This document shows positions 49,663 to 61,045 of a DNA stretch of 64,000 nucleotides, piece after piece (within the stretch, counting starts at the first letter, position 1; every line of letters starts with the position of its first letter). Source of the stretch: Aspidiotus rigidus (taxonomy: Eukaryota > Arthropoda > Insecta > Hemiptera > Diaspididae); assembly GCA_035079385.1 (NCBI GenBank), contig JAVHKY010000013.1:7376001-7440000 (forward strand). The letters run 5' to 3'. Position numbers and translations under genes: made by a program. The notes below the pieces were generated by a model. That model ran no database searches. It was not told where the DNA came from and saw only the letters and a program-made list of their open reading frames with translations.

Positions 49663-52637
49663 TCAGACGAACTTGAATCTGAACGTATTGAAAGGTAAGG
49701 CCAAATCTCCAATGGGTACTTCGTAAGAGCAGCCTTCCACCGGAAGTATGGTATGTTTTTGCAAAGTCAAGGTTAGAATGGAAAACGAAAGTAACTGCAC
49801 CAGCTTGTAACCCATGCATGATCGACGTCCAGTACTGAACGGAAAAAAGTGATCCGGCTTGACCAACACGCCATTATTCATAAATCGTTCCGGATTAAAT
49901 TCTTCTGGTCCTTGCCACAAATCCGGGTCTCGATTCAAACCGTAATTATTGAGGAAAATCATCGTGCCTTTCTTCACCCTGTATCCTGAAATGAGAAATG
50001 TTCACGTTTAGGTACTTCAAGATGTAGGTCACTACTTTTAAATCGATTAAGAAAGAATACAAAGTTATCATAGGTAGCCTAGCTGTAGGTATTCTATTTA
50101 CGAATGATACCTAGTAAATTTCCTTTTAGTGCTAAGAGTTTGGTTGCAACCTCAACGTCGAGATCGTGGGGGTCTCAATTATTGGGATGTTAACCAGAGT
50201 TGCGTAAGTTGGTAGCCGTGCTCGAACATATGGGGGATAATTTTAACGTACCATGCTTCATGATGGGGAATTTGCAATTTTCAAATACGATTTAAATTAT
50301 TACAATTCGTAATATCAAAAAAGTATATCCTATAAATCGTTTAAACACTTCAAGAGAATCGATAACTGAAAGAAGTAATTCTAATGGTGAAGTATTGAGT
50401 CATCTACGACTAATTGAAAATCTCGTTTCTTATGGCCGAATACATTGAATGTAAAATCGTCACCCAGAAATTCAAGCGAGTGCGGCGAGAGAGGAAGGCG
50501 ATTCTAGCGCTACCAAACATAGGTTAACATCCCAATTGAGGAAAGCAAAGCAAGGTTTGTGAGATTCTTCAACTTGATACCAAACGGTTCGTTTTGATCA
50601 TGACAGACTCTTGAATTTCCAATCGAGGACCATAATTATTAGAAGTAGGAATTTCTCAAGTATTTGAAAATGTACCTGCGGTTCTTCATTTATTTCTGGT
50701 TCTCAAATTTGAACGTGAGGTCGAAACGTTCCTGTGTATTTCTTATGGAGCATTGTTTTGTTTACAAACCACAGCGGTAAAATGGGGTAAAAATAACAGC
50801 GTGCAGCGTGGTTGTAGGGTAAGCTATGTGGAGTTTGTGATGTCACGCTCTTTTCAGTCTATGACTTACGTTTGTTCTGAATTATGCATCTGTTTTTTCG
50901 TTTGTACCACTACCTTACGTCCTTACCTCGCTAATAGAGGCTTAAAAATAGGTCAGCGTATGTGGAAGTTGCTTCCGCACTTAGTTACAATATAACTGAT
51001 GGTAAGATGACTTCCGAAAACCCTATTGTAAAGCTAAGTAGAATCGTGTAGGTGCTCAAGAAAATTATCAAGTCGTTATAACTAGGTATGTAAAAATCTG
51101 TTGAAGAAATTCTTACAAAAAAGATAAACCGTGTTCTCACCAGATATAGAACTATCTTGACTAGCCACGTGCGGCACAATAGGAGATGCAATCAGTCTCA
51201 TCGTTTCTAAAATAACGGATTCCGTATACGGCATCAACTTTTTATCTGTCAAGGCTACATTTCGGGTACCTCTCGTGATCGATCGAATTTCATCTTGGAT
51301 TTTCTTCTGTATGTGCGGTCTGACAGTAATGTAGGCGAATACTTTCATGAGAAAATTACCGACAGCCGAGTGTCCTCCGATTATATCGCCCAACGAATAA
51401 ATAGCGATTTCTAGGTTGATTTCGGTGTCGCGATCGAGATGCATAGTTTCGATTAGCGCGTCTACATAATCGCGACTTTCCTTATCTGGACTCCAGCGCG
51501 CGTATCGTTCGTTCACCATTTGCATAACAAAGTCATGAATGTGTTGTAGCCATTTGCGTATTTCGTTGAAATGACGTCTGTAGAAGATGGGTAACATCCA
51601 CGGCATAAAATCGCCCGCGCGACCCTGATTTACTTCGTAGAAAATTTTATCGAAATAGTATATCATCCTGAGGAAGGACGAGTCGCGATAGTCGCGACGT
51701 TCCCCGCTAAAATGCAACAGGAATATATTGGCGCACGTGTGCAAGAGCAGAGGCTTGAAAGAGATTGGTTTGCCTTTTGCGATTGCGATTCGTTTGAATA
51801 ATGCGGTCGTCTCATTTTGAATGTACGCGTTTAGTTGGTGGAATTTGAAGGAGAAGGATTGCGGCACAGCGTGAATGCGAAGCATTTCTCGTCGTTCTTT
51901 TTGTAGTTCAGACCAATCGCAAAATGCTAGAGCTGTAACAGAGAATGAATTTAATTTTATATTGCAGAATAGATCCATTGTCCCTAATAGTACACTTAAG
52001 CCTGTTCTACTGTTCTTTTTTCAAGGCCGGTATCGTTCAAGAGTTCTCAGTTCCATGCCAAATGCATAGTTTATGATAACGAAGTTCCATTTCGTCCATA
52101 GAGCTAAGACCATCAGTTTTCTAGTTTCATGCTGTTTTAAAGAGCTGCGTGACTATTTTTCCATTAGGTAACATTGAAGAGATTTTGGAAAATTTCGGTG
52201 TATCTTTCAATACATTTGAGGAGAGGGATCGGGAAAATGTTGACTTTTATGTTATGTGTATGAGAAGTAGGCCTGTGAAAAATTTAGATCTGTGAGTAAG
52301 ATGGCGGGGATTTGGAGAAATGTTCTCGCTCTCGCTCAATTATTTAAATGAGGGATTCGAAATAATTTTGATATTTGAGTCGAAAAATATTGACTCTTGA
52401 GCGATCGATTTAGGAAAGGGCTGCAATCTCGACTCTTGAAGTAGGTATGTATAGAGCAGAACTTGAAACAATCTTCACTCTTTCGCCATAAACAATGTGT
52501 GAGCAGTGGGACTAGAAGAAATTTTGATTTTTGAGTAGACAACCTGATTCTAGAGCTATATTGAATCAGATTATAAATTCAGGAAGACTTATTTGAAAAT
52601 AAATTGCTGACGCCGGGCTATACAATCACACATCCTA

Positions 52638-52670
<33 letters not shown>

Positions 52671-55600
52671 ACAGAGACTTGAAAAAACGACGGCTTTCTT
52701 AACGAAGTTAAACGAGGAACGCAAGGAACCTGTTTTATAAGTCAAATGGGATTTGGTATTGAAAATTCAAGGAAGCCTAGACCTAGATAAAGCTAGTATA
52801 AAGAAGGCCTAGACCTACTATAAGCCTAGTATAATATAGTTTGAGAGTCTAAATTTTTCTCGAATCTCCAGCTATATATGATAGGAGGGGGACTTGGAAA
52901 AATTCTTATCACATATGGCTCGAGAGTCGAAATTTTTCCAAGTCCCTCTCCTATCATATATACAGCTCGAGAGTCGAAATTTTAACAGGGAACCTGTTTT
53001 ATGGGGGGCTTTTTGAGAAATTTGCCGTGCGCCGTCCAGCAAAAAACTTGGAAAAATTGCGACTCTCGAGCCATATATGATAGGAGAGGGACTTGAAAAA
53101 ATGTCGATTCTCGAGCTATGTATGATATGAAAGGGACTTGGAAGAATTTCAACTCTCGAGCTATCATATAAAGCAAATCTAAAATTTGATCAAATTTTTC
53201 GCTCGAGTTTTTCATTTACCAACAACTACCCTCCTCCAATATTACCCTCGCACGTAAGTATTGTGTCTTTCTAAAATTTGATATTCTTAATAAGAGAGTG
53301 AGTAGGAAGGGGGTGAGGTAGTTGACCTTGATCGGCTTCATGGACTCAAACCATTTCAATGTAGAGGGGAATTTGGAAAAAAATTTTATTCCAATTATGA
53401 GACAGGGGTAAATCAATTTATCATTAAACAGGAGATACTCGTATTTAGGAATCAAATAGGGAAATTTTATGTCTATATTAAAGTGCTCTAGCGTCCTTAT
53501 ACTGTTCACGGGTCAAAAGTGAATCTGAGAGTGAGACTTTTGAAGAAAGTTTTCGAAAATTCATGGAAGATGGCCATACTTCTATCATTTCTACTCTTGA
53601 CTGAAAACTTGCTAACCCTTGGTTTACTCCTGATAGAAAAAAAAAAAAAAAAAACGGATGAAGTATTAAATAAATAAAATACTTCGACAGAAGAACTTTG
53701 TCCAGATAGCTGGATCAAGTCAAATGTACTTGAGAAGGAATTCAATTTTTGGATGGAGGAAACCTGCAGAAACTTGGCGACAGAAAATGCGGAAGGCACA
53801 AGACCTCAGTCATACAAATCCTGTATTCAAGTCAGAAGAGGGTAGAAAAACCACGGCTTCCTTAACGAAGTCAAACGAGGAGCCTACGAGACCTTCTCTG
53901 AAAGGAGGGGTACTCGAAAAAATTTCGTAGCTCAATATCTGAGCTATAGTATGATAGCTAAAAGAGGGCGTCCATAAATTACGTGAGGCGATTTTTGTGA
54001 TTTTTCGACCCCCCTTGGTGAGATATCGTGAGATTTGCCTTGCCCCCCTCTTATCTCGCGTGAGATTTTCCGAAATGTGTATTTTTGCTTTAAATACGTT
54101 TATCTGTGCTTAATCGCGTTTATAGAATGTATTTGTGTGAGAAAAAAATTACGTGGGATTTGTCGGCACCCCCCCCCCCCATAAAATATCTCACGTAATT
54201 TATGGACGCCCCAAAAGTCGAACTCCTTACAAGTCCTATCCCTTTATCAGGGTAGGTCAATTTTTACCGAACGGCGCACGATGGGACCCCAAAATTTTCA
54301 AAAAGTACGACGAGTACCTATAAAACACTTACTAGGAAATTTGACGTTTCGAGAAAAATTTGAAAAATGTGAACTATTTTGCGGTCAAAATTGAGTCTAA
54401 AACAGGGGTTCCCAACCCGGGTTTTACGGCACACTAGCGTGCCGCGAGTGTCCTCCAGGTGTGCCGCGAAAAATTCAAAACTTTCAAAAGAACTGCTGCA
54501 GCTTTAGAATACGTGGACGCAAATTTTCTATCAGTCATTCGTGAGTCCCTCCTTCTTCTCCAAAATAAGATGACACACTACTTCCCAAGCATACGAGTGA
54601 AAGAATATGATCGGATTCGGAACCCCTTTACAATCTCTATGAGTGACGTAGAAGGTTTACCACTTGTTGAAGAAGAAAGCATGTGCTCATTGAAGAACGA
54701 TCTTACTTTGCAGCTTAAATTTCAAGAAATGACTCTCAGCCAATTTTGGCAGCATGTTTCCACAGAATATCCTGCATTATCTGATAGACTGTCACCATCC
54801 TGCTACCGTTCTCCACGTTATACTTGTGCGAGGAGGGATTCTCCGTACTTACATATATCAAGTGTAAATATCGCGGGCGGCTTACAGGCACTTCACTAGA
54901 AAGTGAAATGTGGGTATGTTTATCGAACGTCAGACCCAGTATAACTAATTTATGTGAAAAACATCAAGCCCAAATTTCTCATTAATATATAATTCTAGTA
55001 AATTTTTTTTCACGTGTCTTTTTTTATTTTTTCTTCTAAATTTTTAATAATTGTCAACGAATCTTAAAATGGCAGACGCGTAACGTACCTATGTAATATT
55101 ACATATTTTTACATCACAATACACAACATATATTCAGAATTTTTATTAAAATTCCAAGGTGTGCCGCAAAAATTCAACGTTTGAAAAACTGTGCCGGGAG
55201 CAATGAAAGGTTGGGAACGCCTGGTCTAAAACATTATCGGCAGCAAGGAACCTGATGTTTCTAAAAGGTAAGACAAGAAGATTGTGTCCACACAGGTGAC
55301 TTGAAAAATTTCTACCTTGACGTCATTAAAGGACTCGGAAAGATTTTTGTATAAAAGGAAGACAAACTCGGATGGGATCAAAAAAAATCTTGAGCTCTTA
55401 CACCTAGCTTGAAGCGTAGACGCTGCTATCCCACTTGTTGATGGTTTATTCCCCAGGGACCTGAAGAAGTTTGACTAGAAGTTTAAATTCTAAGTGAGTT
55501 TACCCCTAAACTTTAAAATTCGAAAAATTACTCACAGTTACGTTTGTCTCCGTTGAACATCAAATTGTATCTGAAGAAGTTGGGTCGTCCATCGAAGTGA

Positions 55601-55929
55601 TCACCTTTAGCCATGAGAACCTCGCGTATATTATCCAAGCCATTCACGACGATGCACGGTATCGAGCCCAGCTTGATCTTGAACACCTCTCCGTACTTGG
55701 AGGACAGGTACAGGAACGCTTCGTAAGGCACTTTGTACCCGCTCAACAAATGAAGTGATCCAATAATTGGTAGTGGAATCGGTCCATTCAATTCGTCTTC
55801 GTCCCAATCGTTATTATCGAACTCGGTTATGAAATAATCATCGGTAAACACAAGTATTCCAATCACGACGCAAAGCATGAACAACAACACCCACGTTACC
55901 CATGAGAACGAAAATATAATACAATACAT
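49663..55929 (-). CDS. CYP307-like cytochrome P450 (Spook/Spookier group), three exons
   Basis: Exons (minus): 55929-55536, 51932-51141 and 49985-49663. They sum to 1509 nt (502 aa), normal for a microsomal P450. An N-terminal membrane anchor (about residues 7-27) is followed by the hinge GPIPLPIIGSLHL. The I-helix reads DIIGGHSAVGN (GGHSA at 317-321), lacking the usual acid-threonine pair. ExxR is ETMR (374-377), the PERF motif is FNPERF, and the heme loop is FSTGRRSCMG with Cys452. CYP307 hallmarks are KGDHFDGRPNFFRY, SLAFCDWSELQK, SPIVPHVASQDSS and GGHSA. Family knowledge: Spook enzymes act at the black-box step of ecdysteroid synthesis in the ER. The first ATG after in-frame stops is at 55929. 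Introns of 3.6 and 1.2 kb are loaded with DNA transposons. The exact subfamily (307A or 307B) is not resolved. Confidence 0.92.
50174..50540. mobile_element. MITE in CYP307 intron 2
   Basis: The left end CTCAATTATTGGGATGTTAAC and the right end GTTAACATCCCAATTGAG are inverses. Pairing resumes further in at TTGGTAGC near 50210 and GCTACCAAA near 50511. It is non-coding and its superfamily is unknown. Confidence 0.7.
52670..53180. repeat. 45-bp-unit foldback/satellite family, copy in CYP307 intron 1
   Basis: After a 28-bp A-tract (to about 52668) comes the family start (ACGGCTTTCTTAACGAAGTT, then GGAACCTGTTTTATAAGTC). Then come several alternating-orientation copies of a unit of about 45 bp containing TATATGATAGGAGGGGGACT, TTGGAAAAATTTCGACTC and CTCGAGC. 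The same modules recur at 57661-58330, 60835-61045, 62220-62350 and 63400-63765. Confidence 0.8.
53965..54212. mobile_element. 248-bp MITE with GGGCGTCCATAAATTACGTG ends
   Basis: The left end AGGGCGTCCATAAATTACGT and the right end ACGTAATTTATGGACGCCCC are near-perfect inverses over about 22 bp. AAAAG occurs directly on both sides (53960-53964 and 54213-54217) and may be the target duplication. The interior has an internal inverted GGTGAGATATCGTGAGATTT motif and a 14-bp C-tract. It is non-coding. Confidence 0.8.
54403..55223. mobile_element. Internally deleted hAT transposon with perfect 8-bp target duplication
   Basis: The ends CAGGGGTTCCCAACC (54403) and GGTTGGGAACGCCTG (to 55223) are inverted repeats of the classic hAT type. 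They are flanked by an exact 8-bp duplication, GTCTAAAA, at 54395-54402 and 55224-55231. Subterminal GTGTGCCGCGAAAAATTCAA and GTGTGCCGCAAAAATTCAA are repeated near both ends. It lies in intron 1 of the CYP307 gene. The interior keeps only the C-terminal part of a transposase. Confidence 0.93.
54459..54985 (+). pseudogene. hAT transposase relic (C-terminal part, SCAND3/ZBED-like)
   Basis: The frame from 54459 contains IRNPFTISMSDVEGLPLVEE, LTLQLKFQEMTLSQFW and STEYPALSDR, typical of the SCAND3/ZBED-type hAT family upstream of the dimerisation domain. At about 54788 the reading frame shifts by one base. The dimerisation core (LLPFSTLYLCEEGFSVLT) continues in another frame to a stop at 54983-54985. 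The catalytic N-terminal portion is missing, so the element is non-autonomous. Confidence 0.85.
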
Positions 55930-57660
55930 ATTATGTGTAATTTTTAATATTCGAAACAAACGCACCAGAAACCGAAAGAAAATTTGCGTTCGGCAATAAA
56001 GGAAATATTTCACAAAAGAAAAAATTCAAATCGACGAAACACCAATTCGACGGAATGGAATAAATGAGATCCGAGGCTGGGGCGCTTCTTCTATTTATAT
56101 GACATATTATTATTATCATTATGAATTTGTTGTAGTATCATCATCGATGTAGTCTGTCAATTTCCCTAACAAACGAATGTCGTATTTCATTATTTTCCTC
56201 CTCCTTCGTCACCTCCTGTCGTCATCGACTTCGTACCTCTTTCTCACCTCTATTATTATTAGTTATTCTACTTAAAGCACGGGAAATATTTTCGACTAAC
56301 CCGCTTGTATAAATAACTCGCACATCTGATCGTTTTTTCTATTCTTTCTTCCTCTTTACCTCGTTTCCTTTTATCTCGTGGCGATCGTTCTTCCATTCTA
56401 AAGAAAGAAGGTAAGCGTGCGTCACAACGTCGACTATTCGTTACGCGAGTGAGGAATAAATCTTTTGCTGATCAGTTCTCCAGTGAACTTGGCCGTGCTT
56501 TATGTATAGATCTTGTCTGGAAACCAAAACAAGAGGAAAATGATTTGCAATTTTTTGTGACGTACGAGATAGGCTTTTACGATAAGCGAAGGTGAATGGC
56601 AGATAGTTGCACGGAGTCTATATGAAAAGAAATTAAAAATAACTAGAGTAGGCGTATTTTTCTTTTACAAAATTCTAATTATAGTCGTATGATCCTGTTC
56701 AGAAAAGAGCGGTTAAAATTCGATATTATTCTCTTTTAAACTCGAACAAAGGTTTGAGAGAAGTTAATCGTATCATCGTTATGTTATTCACCTATCTTCG
56801 GGATTCTCTCATTCGATAGAACGGCGAGAACTTGCATTTTACGTACGAAATTCAAAAATCTTTCGGAACAACATTCTTCTGACTCCTGCCTGCGCCTCCC
56901 TCTTCTTGGATCTACTTAGCTCAATGGTCGAAATTTCAGACCTAAAATCGCAGTTTTTCAAAAATTCGCTCGCAAATCAAAAGTTCTAACCACGCTCCCT
57001 TCTTCACCGCGTATACCTGGCTCAAAGAGAGATTTTTCTGAGCCCATGTCTCTCTCCTGATGAATTAAAATAAAAAAAAAAAAAACATATCTAGAAGTTA
57101 GTTAGAATTAACTACTACAAAATTGGAAACGTACAATCAACATGCGAGGATAAAAAATACACAGAAATCAACAGTAGTACAGGCGATAAGTGAAAAAAAA
57201 AACAAGGTTTGCATTTTGGGGGGGGGAAAAGGAAAACGTTTCACGCTGACAGATAGGCCTAGGGTGATGTTTCAATATACTATTTTATGTACAATTTCGC
57301 AAGGAACATTTTTGGATTCAAAATTTTTGTCCCTTTCTAAGATATTTGCGAAATATCTAATTGGGGGCTGCAACGTGCCACTGAAAATTTGGCACAACGA
57401 TTCGGGGGTGCAATTCTCAGATACAAAAATTTGTTACAAATAATTTTGGTAATGTATAAATTTTTTCTAGAAGTCTTTATTTCCGTGTTATAGACAAAAA
57501 ACAGGGAAATTTTCGAAAGTTGAGAACTTCTGGCGAACTTTTCAGGCCAACTACTAGGCCTAGGATGATGTTCAAATATGATATCTTATGTAGAATTTCA
57601 TGAGGAACAATTTTGGATTAGAAAATATTTTCCTATTCTTCAAGTGTTTCAGATATTGAC
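55930..57660. other. Upstream flank of CYP307 and first repeats of the right arm
   Basis: Presumed CYP307 promoter region next to 55929; no core promoter motif could be argued. At 57246-57350 and 57555-57655 a segment of about 100 bp is directly repeated (CCTAG-GTGATGTT-CAA-TAT, then GGAACA-TTTTGGATT). No gene is recognised. Confidence 0.45.
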
Positions 57661-58330
57661 AAAAAAACTACGGCTTCCTTAACGAAGTTAAACGAGGAAT
57701 GCAGGGAACCTGTTTTATGAGTCAAATGGGATTTGGTATTGAAAATTCAAGGAAGACTAGACCTAGATAAAGCTAGTATAATATAGTTTGAGAGTCTAAA
57801 TTCTTCTCGAATCTCGAGCTATATATGATAGCTCGAGAGTCGAAATTTTTCCAAGTCCCCCTCCTATCATATATAGCTCGATAGTCGAAATTTTTCCAAG
57901 TCCCCCTCCTATCATATATTCTCGAGAGTCGAAATTTTTTTAAGTTTTTCGCTGGACGGCGCACGGCGGACGGCGGACGGCGCACGGCAGATTTCTCAAA
58001 TAGCCCCCCATAAAACAGGTTCCCTGTTAACTCTCGAGCTATATAAGTATGATAGGAGGGGACTCGGAAAAAATTTCGACTCTCGAGCTATATATGATAG
58101 GAGGGGGACTTGGAAAAATTTCGACTCCCGAGCTATATATGATGGGAGGGGGACTTAGAAGTTATATATGATATGAATGGGACTTGGAAAAATTTCAACT
58201 CTCGAGCTATCATATAGAGCTCGAGATTCGAGAAAAATTTAGACTCTCAAACTATATTATACTAGGGTTATCGTAGGTCTAGGCCTGCATTATACTAACT
58301 TTATCTAGGTCTAGTCTTCCTTCATTTTGA
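57661..58330. repeat. Largest copy of the foldback family, with both arms
   Basis: The left arm reads CTACGGCTTCCTTAACGAAG, AGGGAACCTGTTTTATGAGT, then GTTTGAGAGTCTAAATT and TCTCGAATCTCGAG. The right arm returns GAGATTCGAGAAAAATTTAG, AGACTCTCAAACTATATTAT, then TAGGTCTAG. Between them are about ten 45-bp-type units in both orientations. A GC-rich core (CGGACGGCGCACGGC) is flanked by CATAAAACAGGTTCCCTG. The organisation is that of a large inverted-repeat (foldback) element or an inverted satellite. Confidence 0.8.
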
Positions 58331-58383
58331 TATGTTCCATGTCTTTTCTCTCGCTAGACCCCGATTTTGAAACTCGCGAGTAC

Positions 58384-58480
58384 ACCCCCCCCCCCCCCCC
58401 CCCCCGTCAAGAGAAATCTCTACCCCGTGGGTGATTCAGAAATTCGCGAGTACACCCCGCGTAATAATAATAATTAATAA

Positions 58481-58525
<45 letters not shown>

Positions 58526-58866
58526 AAATAAATAAATAAATAATTGATTAATTAATTAATTAATTAATTAATTAATTAATTAATTAAAATTAAATAATTA
58601 ATTAATTAATTAAAATTAAATAATTAAATAAATAAATAAATAATTAATATAATTAATAATTAGAAAATATCTACCCCTTGGATGATTCAGAAATTCGCGA
58701 GTACACCCCGCGTAATAATAATAAATAATTAATTAATTAATTATTAATTAAATAATTAAATAAATAAATAATTAAATAATTAATATAATTAAATAATCAA
58801 ATAAATAAATAAATAAATAATTGAATAATTAAATAATTAAATAAGTATTATAATTGATAATTAGAA
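58384..58866. repeat. C-tract and long AAAT/TTAA microsatellite
   Basis: A run of about 22 C at 58384-58405 follows GCGAGTACA. It is followed from about 58456 by TAAA and TTAA arrays alternating over 400 bp. Two copies of ATTCAGAAATTCGCGAGTAC (58435 and 58685) show local duplication. Confidence 0.9.
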
Positions 58867-58904
58867 AATTTTCTAAGTCCCTCTTCCTATCATATATGGC
58901 TGGA

Positions 58905-59182
58905 TAGTCGGGGCAGACAGGGGGCGAACGAGTGGAGCGAGTTCGCGCTACCTCATATTTCTCAAAAAAGACTTGATTTTCTCATACCATTCCAATACAA
59001 CAGCGAGATCGCTCGTTCGCCCCACCGAAAGTTGATACCTCAAAATATAGAACACCCACAATTACCTCAAAATATTTCTCATACATGACTTATACGACGC
59101 CAAGATAGGTAAAGGGGTAAATGAATAATATCTCACGAACACTTGACCTAGTAGAAGAATTAATAATAAATAAATAAATGAA

Positions 59183-59242
<60 letters not shown>

Positions 59243-59846
59243 ATTAAATAATTAAACAATAAAATAATTGAATAATTAAATAATGAAATAATGAAATAAT
59301 TAAATAATTAAATAAATAAATAATTAAATAATTAAATAAATAAGGCTGGATAGTCGAAATTTTTCCAAGTCCCCTAGACTTGAATTGTCACATACCATGC
59401 CAATACAACAGTGAGACAGGGGGCGAACGAGCGGAGCGAGTTCGCGCTACCTCATATTTCTCATAGAAGACTTATACGACGCCAAGATAGGTAAAGTTTT
59501 TTAAGTCCCTCTTCCTATCATATATGGCTGGATAGTCGACATTTTTCCAAGTCCCCTAGACTTGAATTGTCTCATACCATTCCAATACAACAGTGAGACA
59601 GGGGGCGAACGAGCGGAGCGAGTTCGCGCTATCTCATATTTCTCAAAAAAGACTTGAATTTTCTCATACCATTCCAATACAACAGCGAGATCGCTCGTTC
59701 GCTCCACCGAAAGTTGATACCTCAAAATATAGAACACCCACAATTACCTCAAAATATTTCTCATACAAGACTTATACGACGCCAAGATAGGTAAAGGGAT
59801 AAACGAATAATATCTTACGAACACTTGACCTAGTAGAAGCCTAGAC
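58905..59846. repeat. Local duplications around GGGGGCGAACGAG motif, with AAAT array
   Basis: A segment of about 240 bp (GGGGGCGAACGAG...GAACACTTGACCTAGTAG) at 58915-59156 recurs almost unchanged at about 59598-59842. A shorter part recurs at about 59408-59500. Each copy has its own internal inverse (GCGAACGAGCGGAGCGAG and GAGATCGCTCGTTCGC). An AAAT microsatellite array fills about 59158-59342. No coding function. Confidence 0.85.
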
Positions 59847-60038
59847 TGAAATATTTCATGATGACTGATAAAATATAAAAGACATGGAACATGATCTTCA
59901 TTTATTTGGCTATGCCAGAAAATTTAATAATACTACAATATGACCAAGTTATTTCAATAAGTGCATTATAGGCTATTTTAATGAACCGTAGATTATCCTT
60001 CAGTTGTGTAGGCCTAATACTTGCAACTTACTCCGCAG

Positions 60039-60596
60039 ATTACCTGTACGATTACTATGATAGCGATAATATTTATCGGAGCTGGAACCAACCTTTACGG
60101 TTTTGTATTCACAATACTTGATCGTCCATACGATCCGATTGAGAACGCTTTCTATGGTTGCATTACAAGATCTTTAATCGCTGCACCAGTAATTTGCATT
60201 ATTGTTTTTCTCGGTCTCAGGCGAATGGGAAAGTGGAAATAAATAATATACTTTTACTGAAAACGCATATCTTGAAAACTTTTAGAGAGCGACTCGACGT
60301 TCAAATATTTATAGATACTCACTTCCTTAATGTTTCTGTCAAATGAGTTATAAAAAAAAAAAAAATAGATTCTTTAATGGAGTTTTATTTGTCTATTTTA
60401 CGAATATATTTCATGGTACTCACCTTACCTAATAAAATGATTGCAAACAGGTTGGTTTTCTTACATGCTCGAGTGGAAAGTATTTTTAGTTTTCGGACGT
60501 CTGGCATATGTTGTGTACTTGAGTAGCTTCAGTATACAATTCTTCCGCTATTCAACAAAGCGAGAACTTTTGATTAGTGCTGAGATATTAGATATG
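60039..60596 (+). CDS. Two orphan exons of an NRF-6-like acyltransferase, partial
   Basis: Exon A starts at 60039 after CTCCGCAG and encodes membrane-spanning residues with DPIENAFYGCITRSLIA. This resembles the P-ENA-YGALSR block of nose-resistant-to-fluoxetine (NRF-6, Acyl_transf_3) proteins. Exon B, 60451-60596, has acceptor AAACAG and donor GTGAGT. It encodes SYMLEWKVFLVFGRLAYVVY, matching the FLSW-PLSRLTY-AYL region that follows in the family. The best join uses a donor near 60211 (CTCG/GTCTCAGG), which keeps the frame; reading on instead stops at 60242. No N-terminal exons, nor the final exon, were found within the window. It is either the end of a gene with distant exons or a stranded fragment. 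Confidence 0.6.
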
Positions 60597-60834
60597 GTGA
60601 GTATGCAATTCAAAGACTAATGTTATTATTGACTTGAAATAATTATCAGCTCTGAACCCCAATTTGAAGAAAGACTTGACCTCGAAAAATTCAAGCTTTG
60701 AAGGCGTATACTGTATGACCGGAACCCTGCACTCTAAACAAATCCGTGAATGAACCCGTAACTTTTTTCGTATTCCCAAACTAAGACATAGTCTTCCCTC
60801 CTCGGGTAGCTGAAATTACTATTTTTTTTTCTTT

Positions 60835-61045
60835 TTCAATACCAAATCCCATTTGACTCATAAATCAGGTTCCCTGCGTTCCTCGTTCAACTTCGTTAAA
60901 GAAGCCGTAGTTTTTCCAAGTCCCCTCCTATCATATATAGCTCGAGAGTCGAAATTTTTTTAAGTTTTTCGCTGTACGGCGGACACCGGACGGCGCACGG
61001 CAAATTTCTCAAAAAGCCTGCCATAAAACAGGTTCCCTGTTAAAA
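60835..61045. repeat. Foldback-family copy, inverted relative to 57661
   Basis: It contains AATACCAAATCCCATTTGAC, CAGGTTCCCTGCGTTCCTCG, one 45-bp unit with CCTATCATATATAGCTCGAG, the GC-rich core CGGACGGCGCACGGC, and CATAAAACAGGTTCCCTG at its end. It is a shortened version of the 57661-58330 element. Confidence 0.75.

Noticed and set aside
52860..53170. Regularly spaced 45-bp units that could suggest a CRISPR array
   Set aside because: Units alternate orientation, vary in sequence, lack unique equal-length spacers and lie in an animal gene intron.
57773..57985. Minus-strand frame with repeated YDRRGTWKNFD
   Set aside because: It is the 45-bp repeat unit read in frame; the apparent protein repeat is a by-product of the DNA repeat.
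59062..59259. Minus-strand frame with repeated LFIY
   Set aside because: Translation of the AAAT microsatellite.
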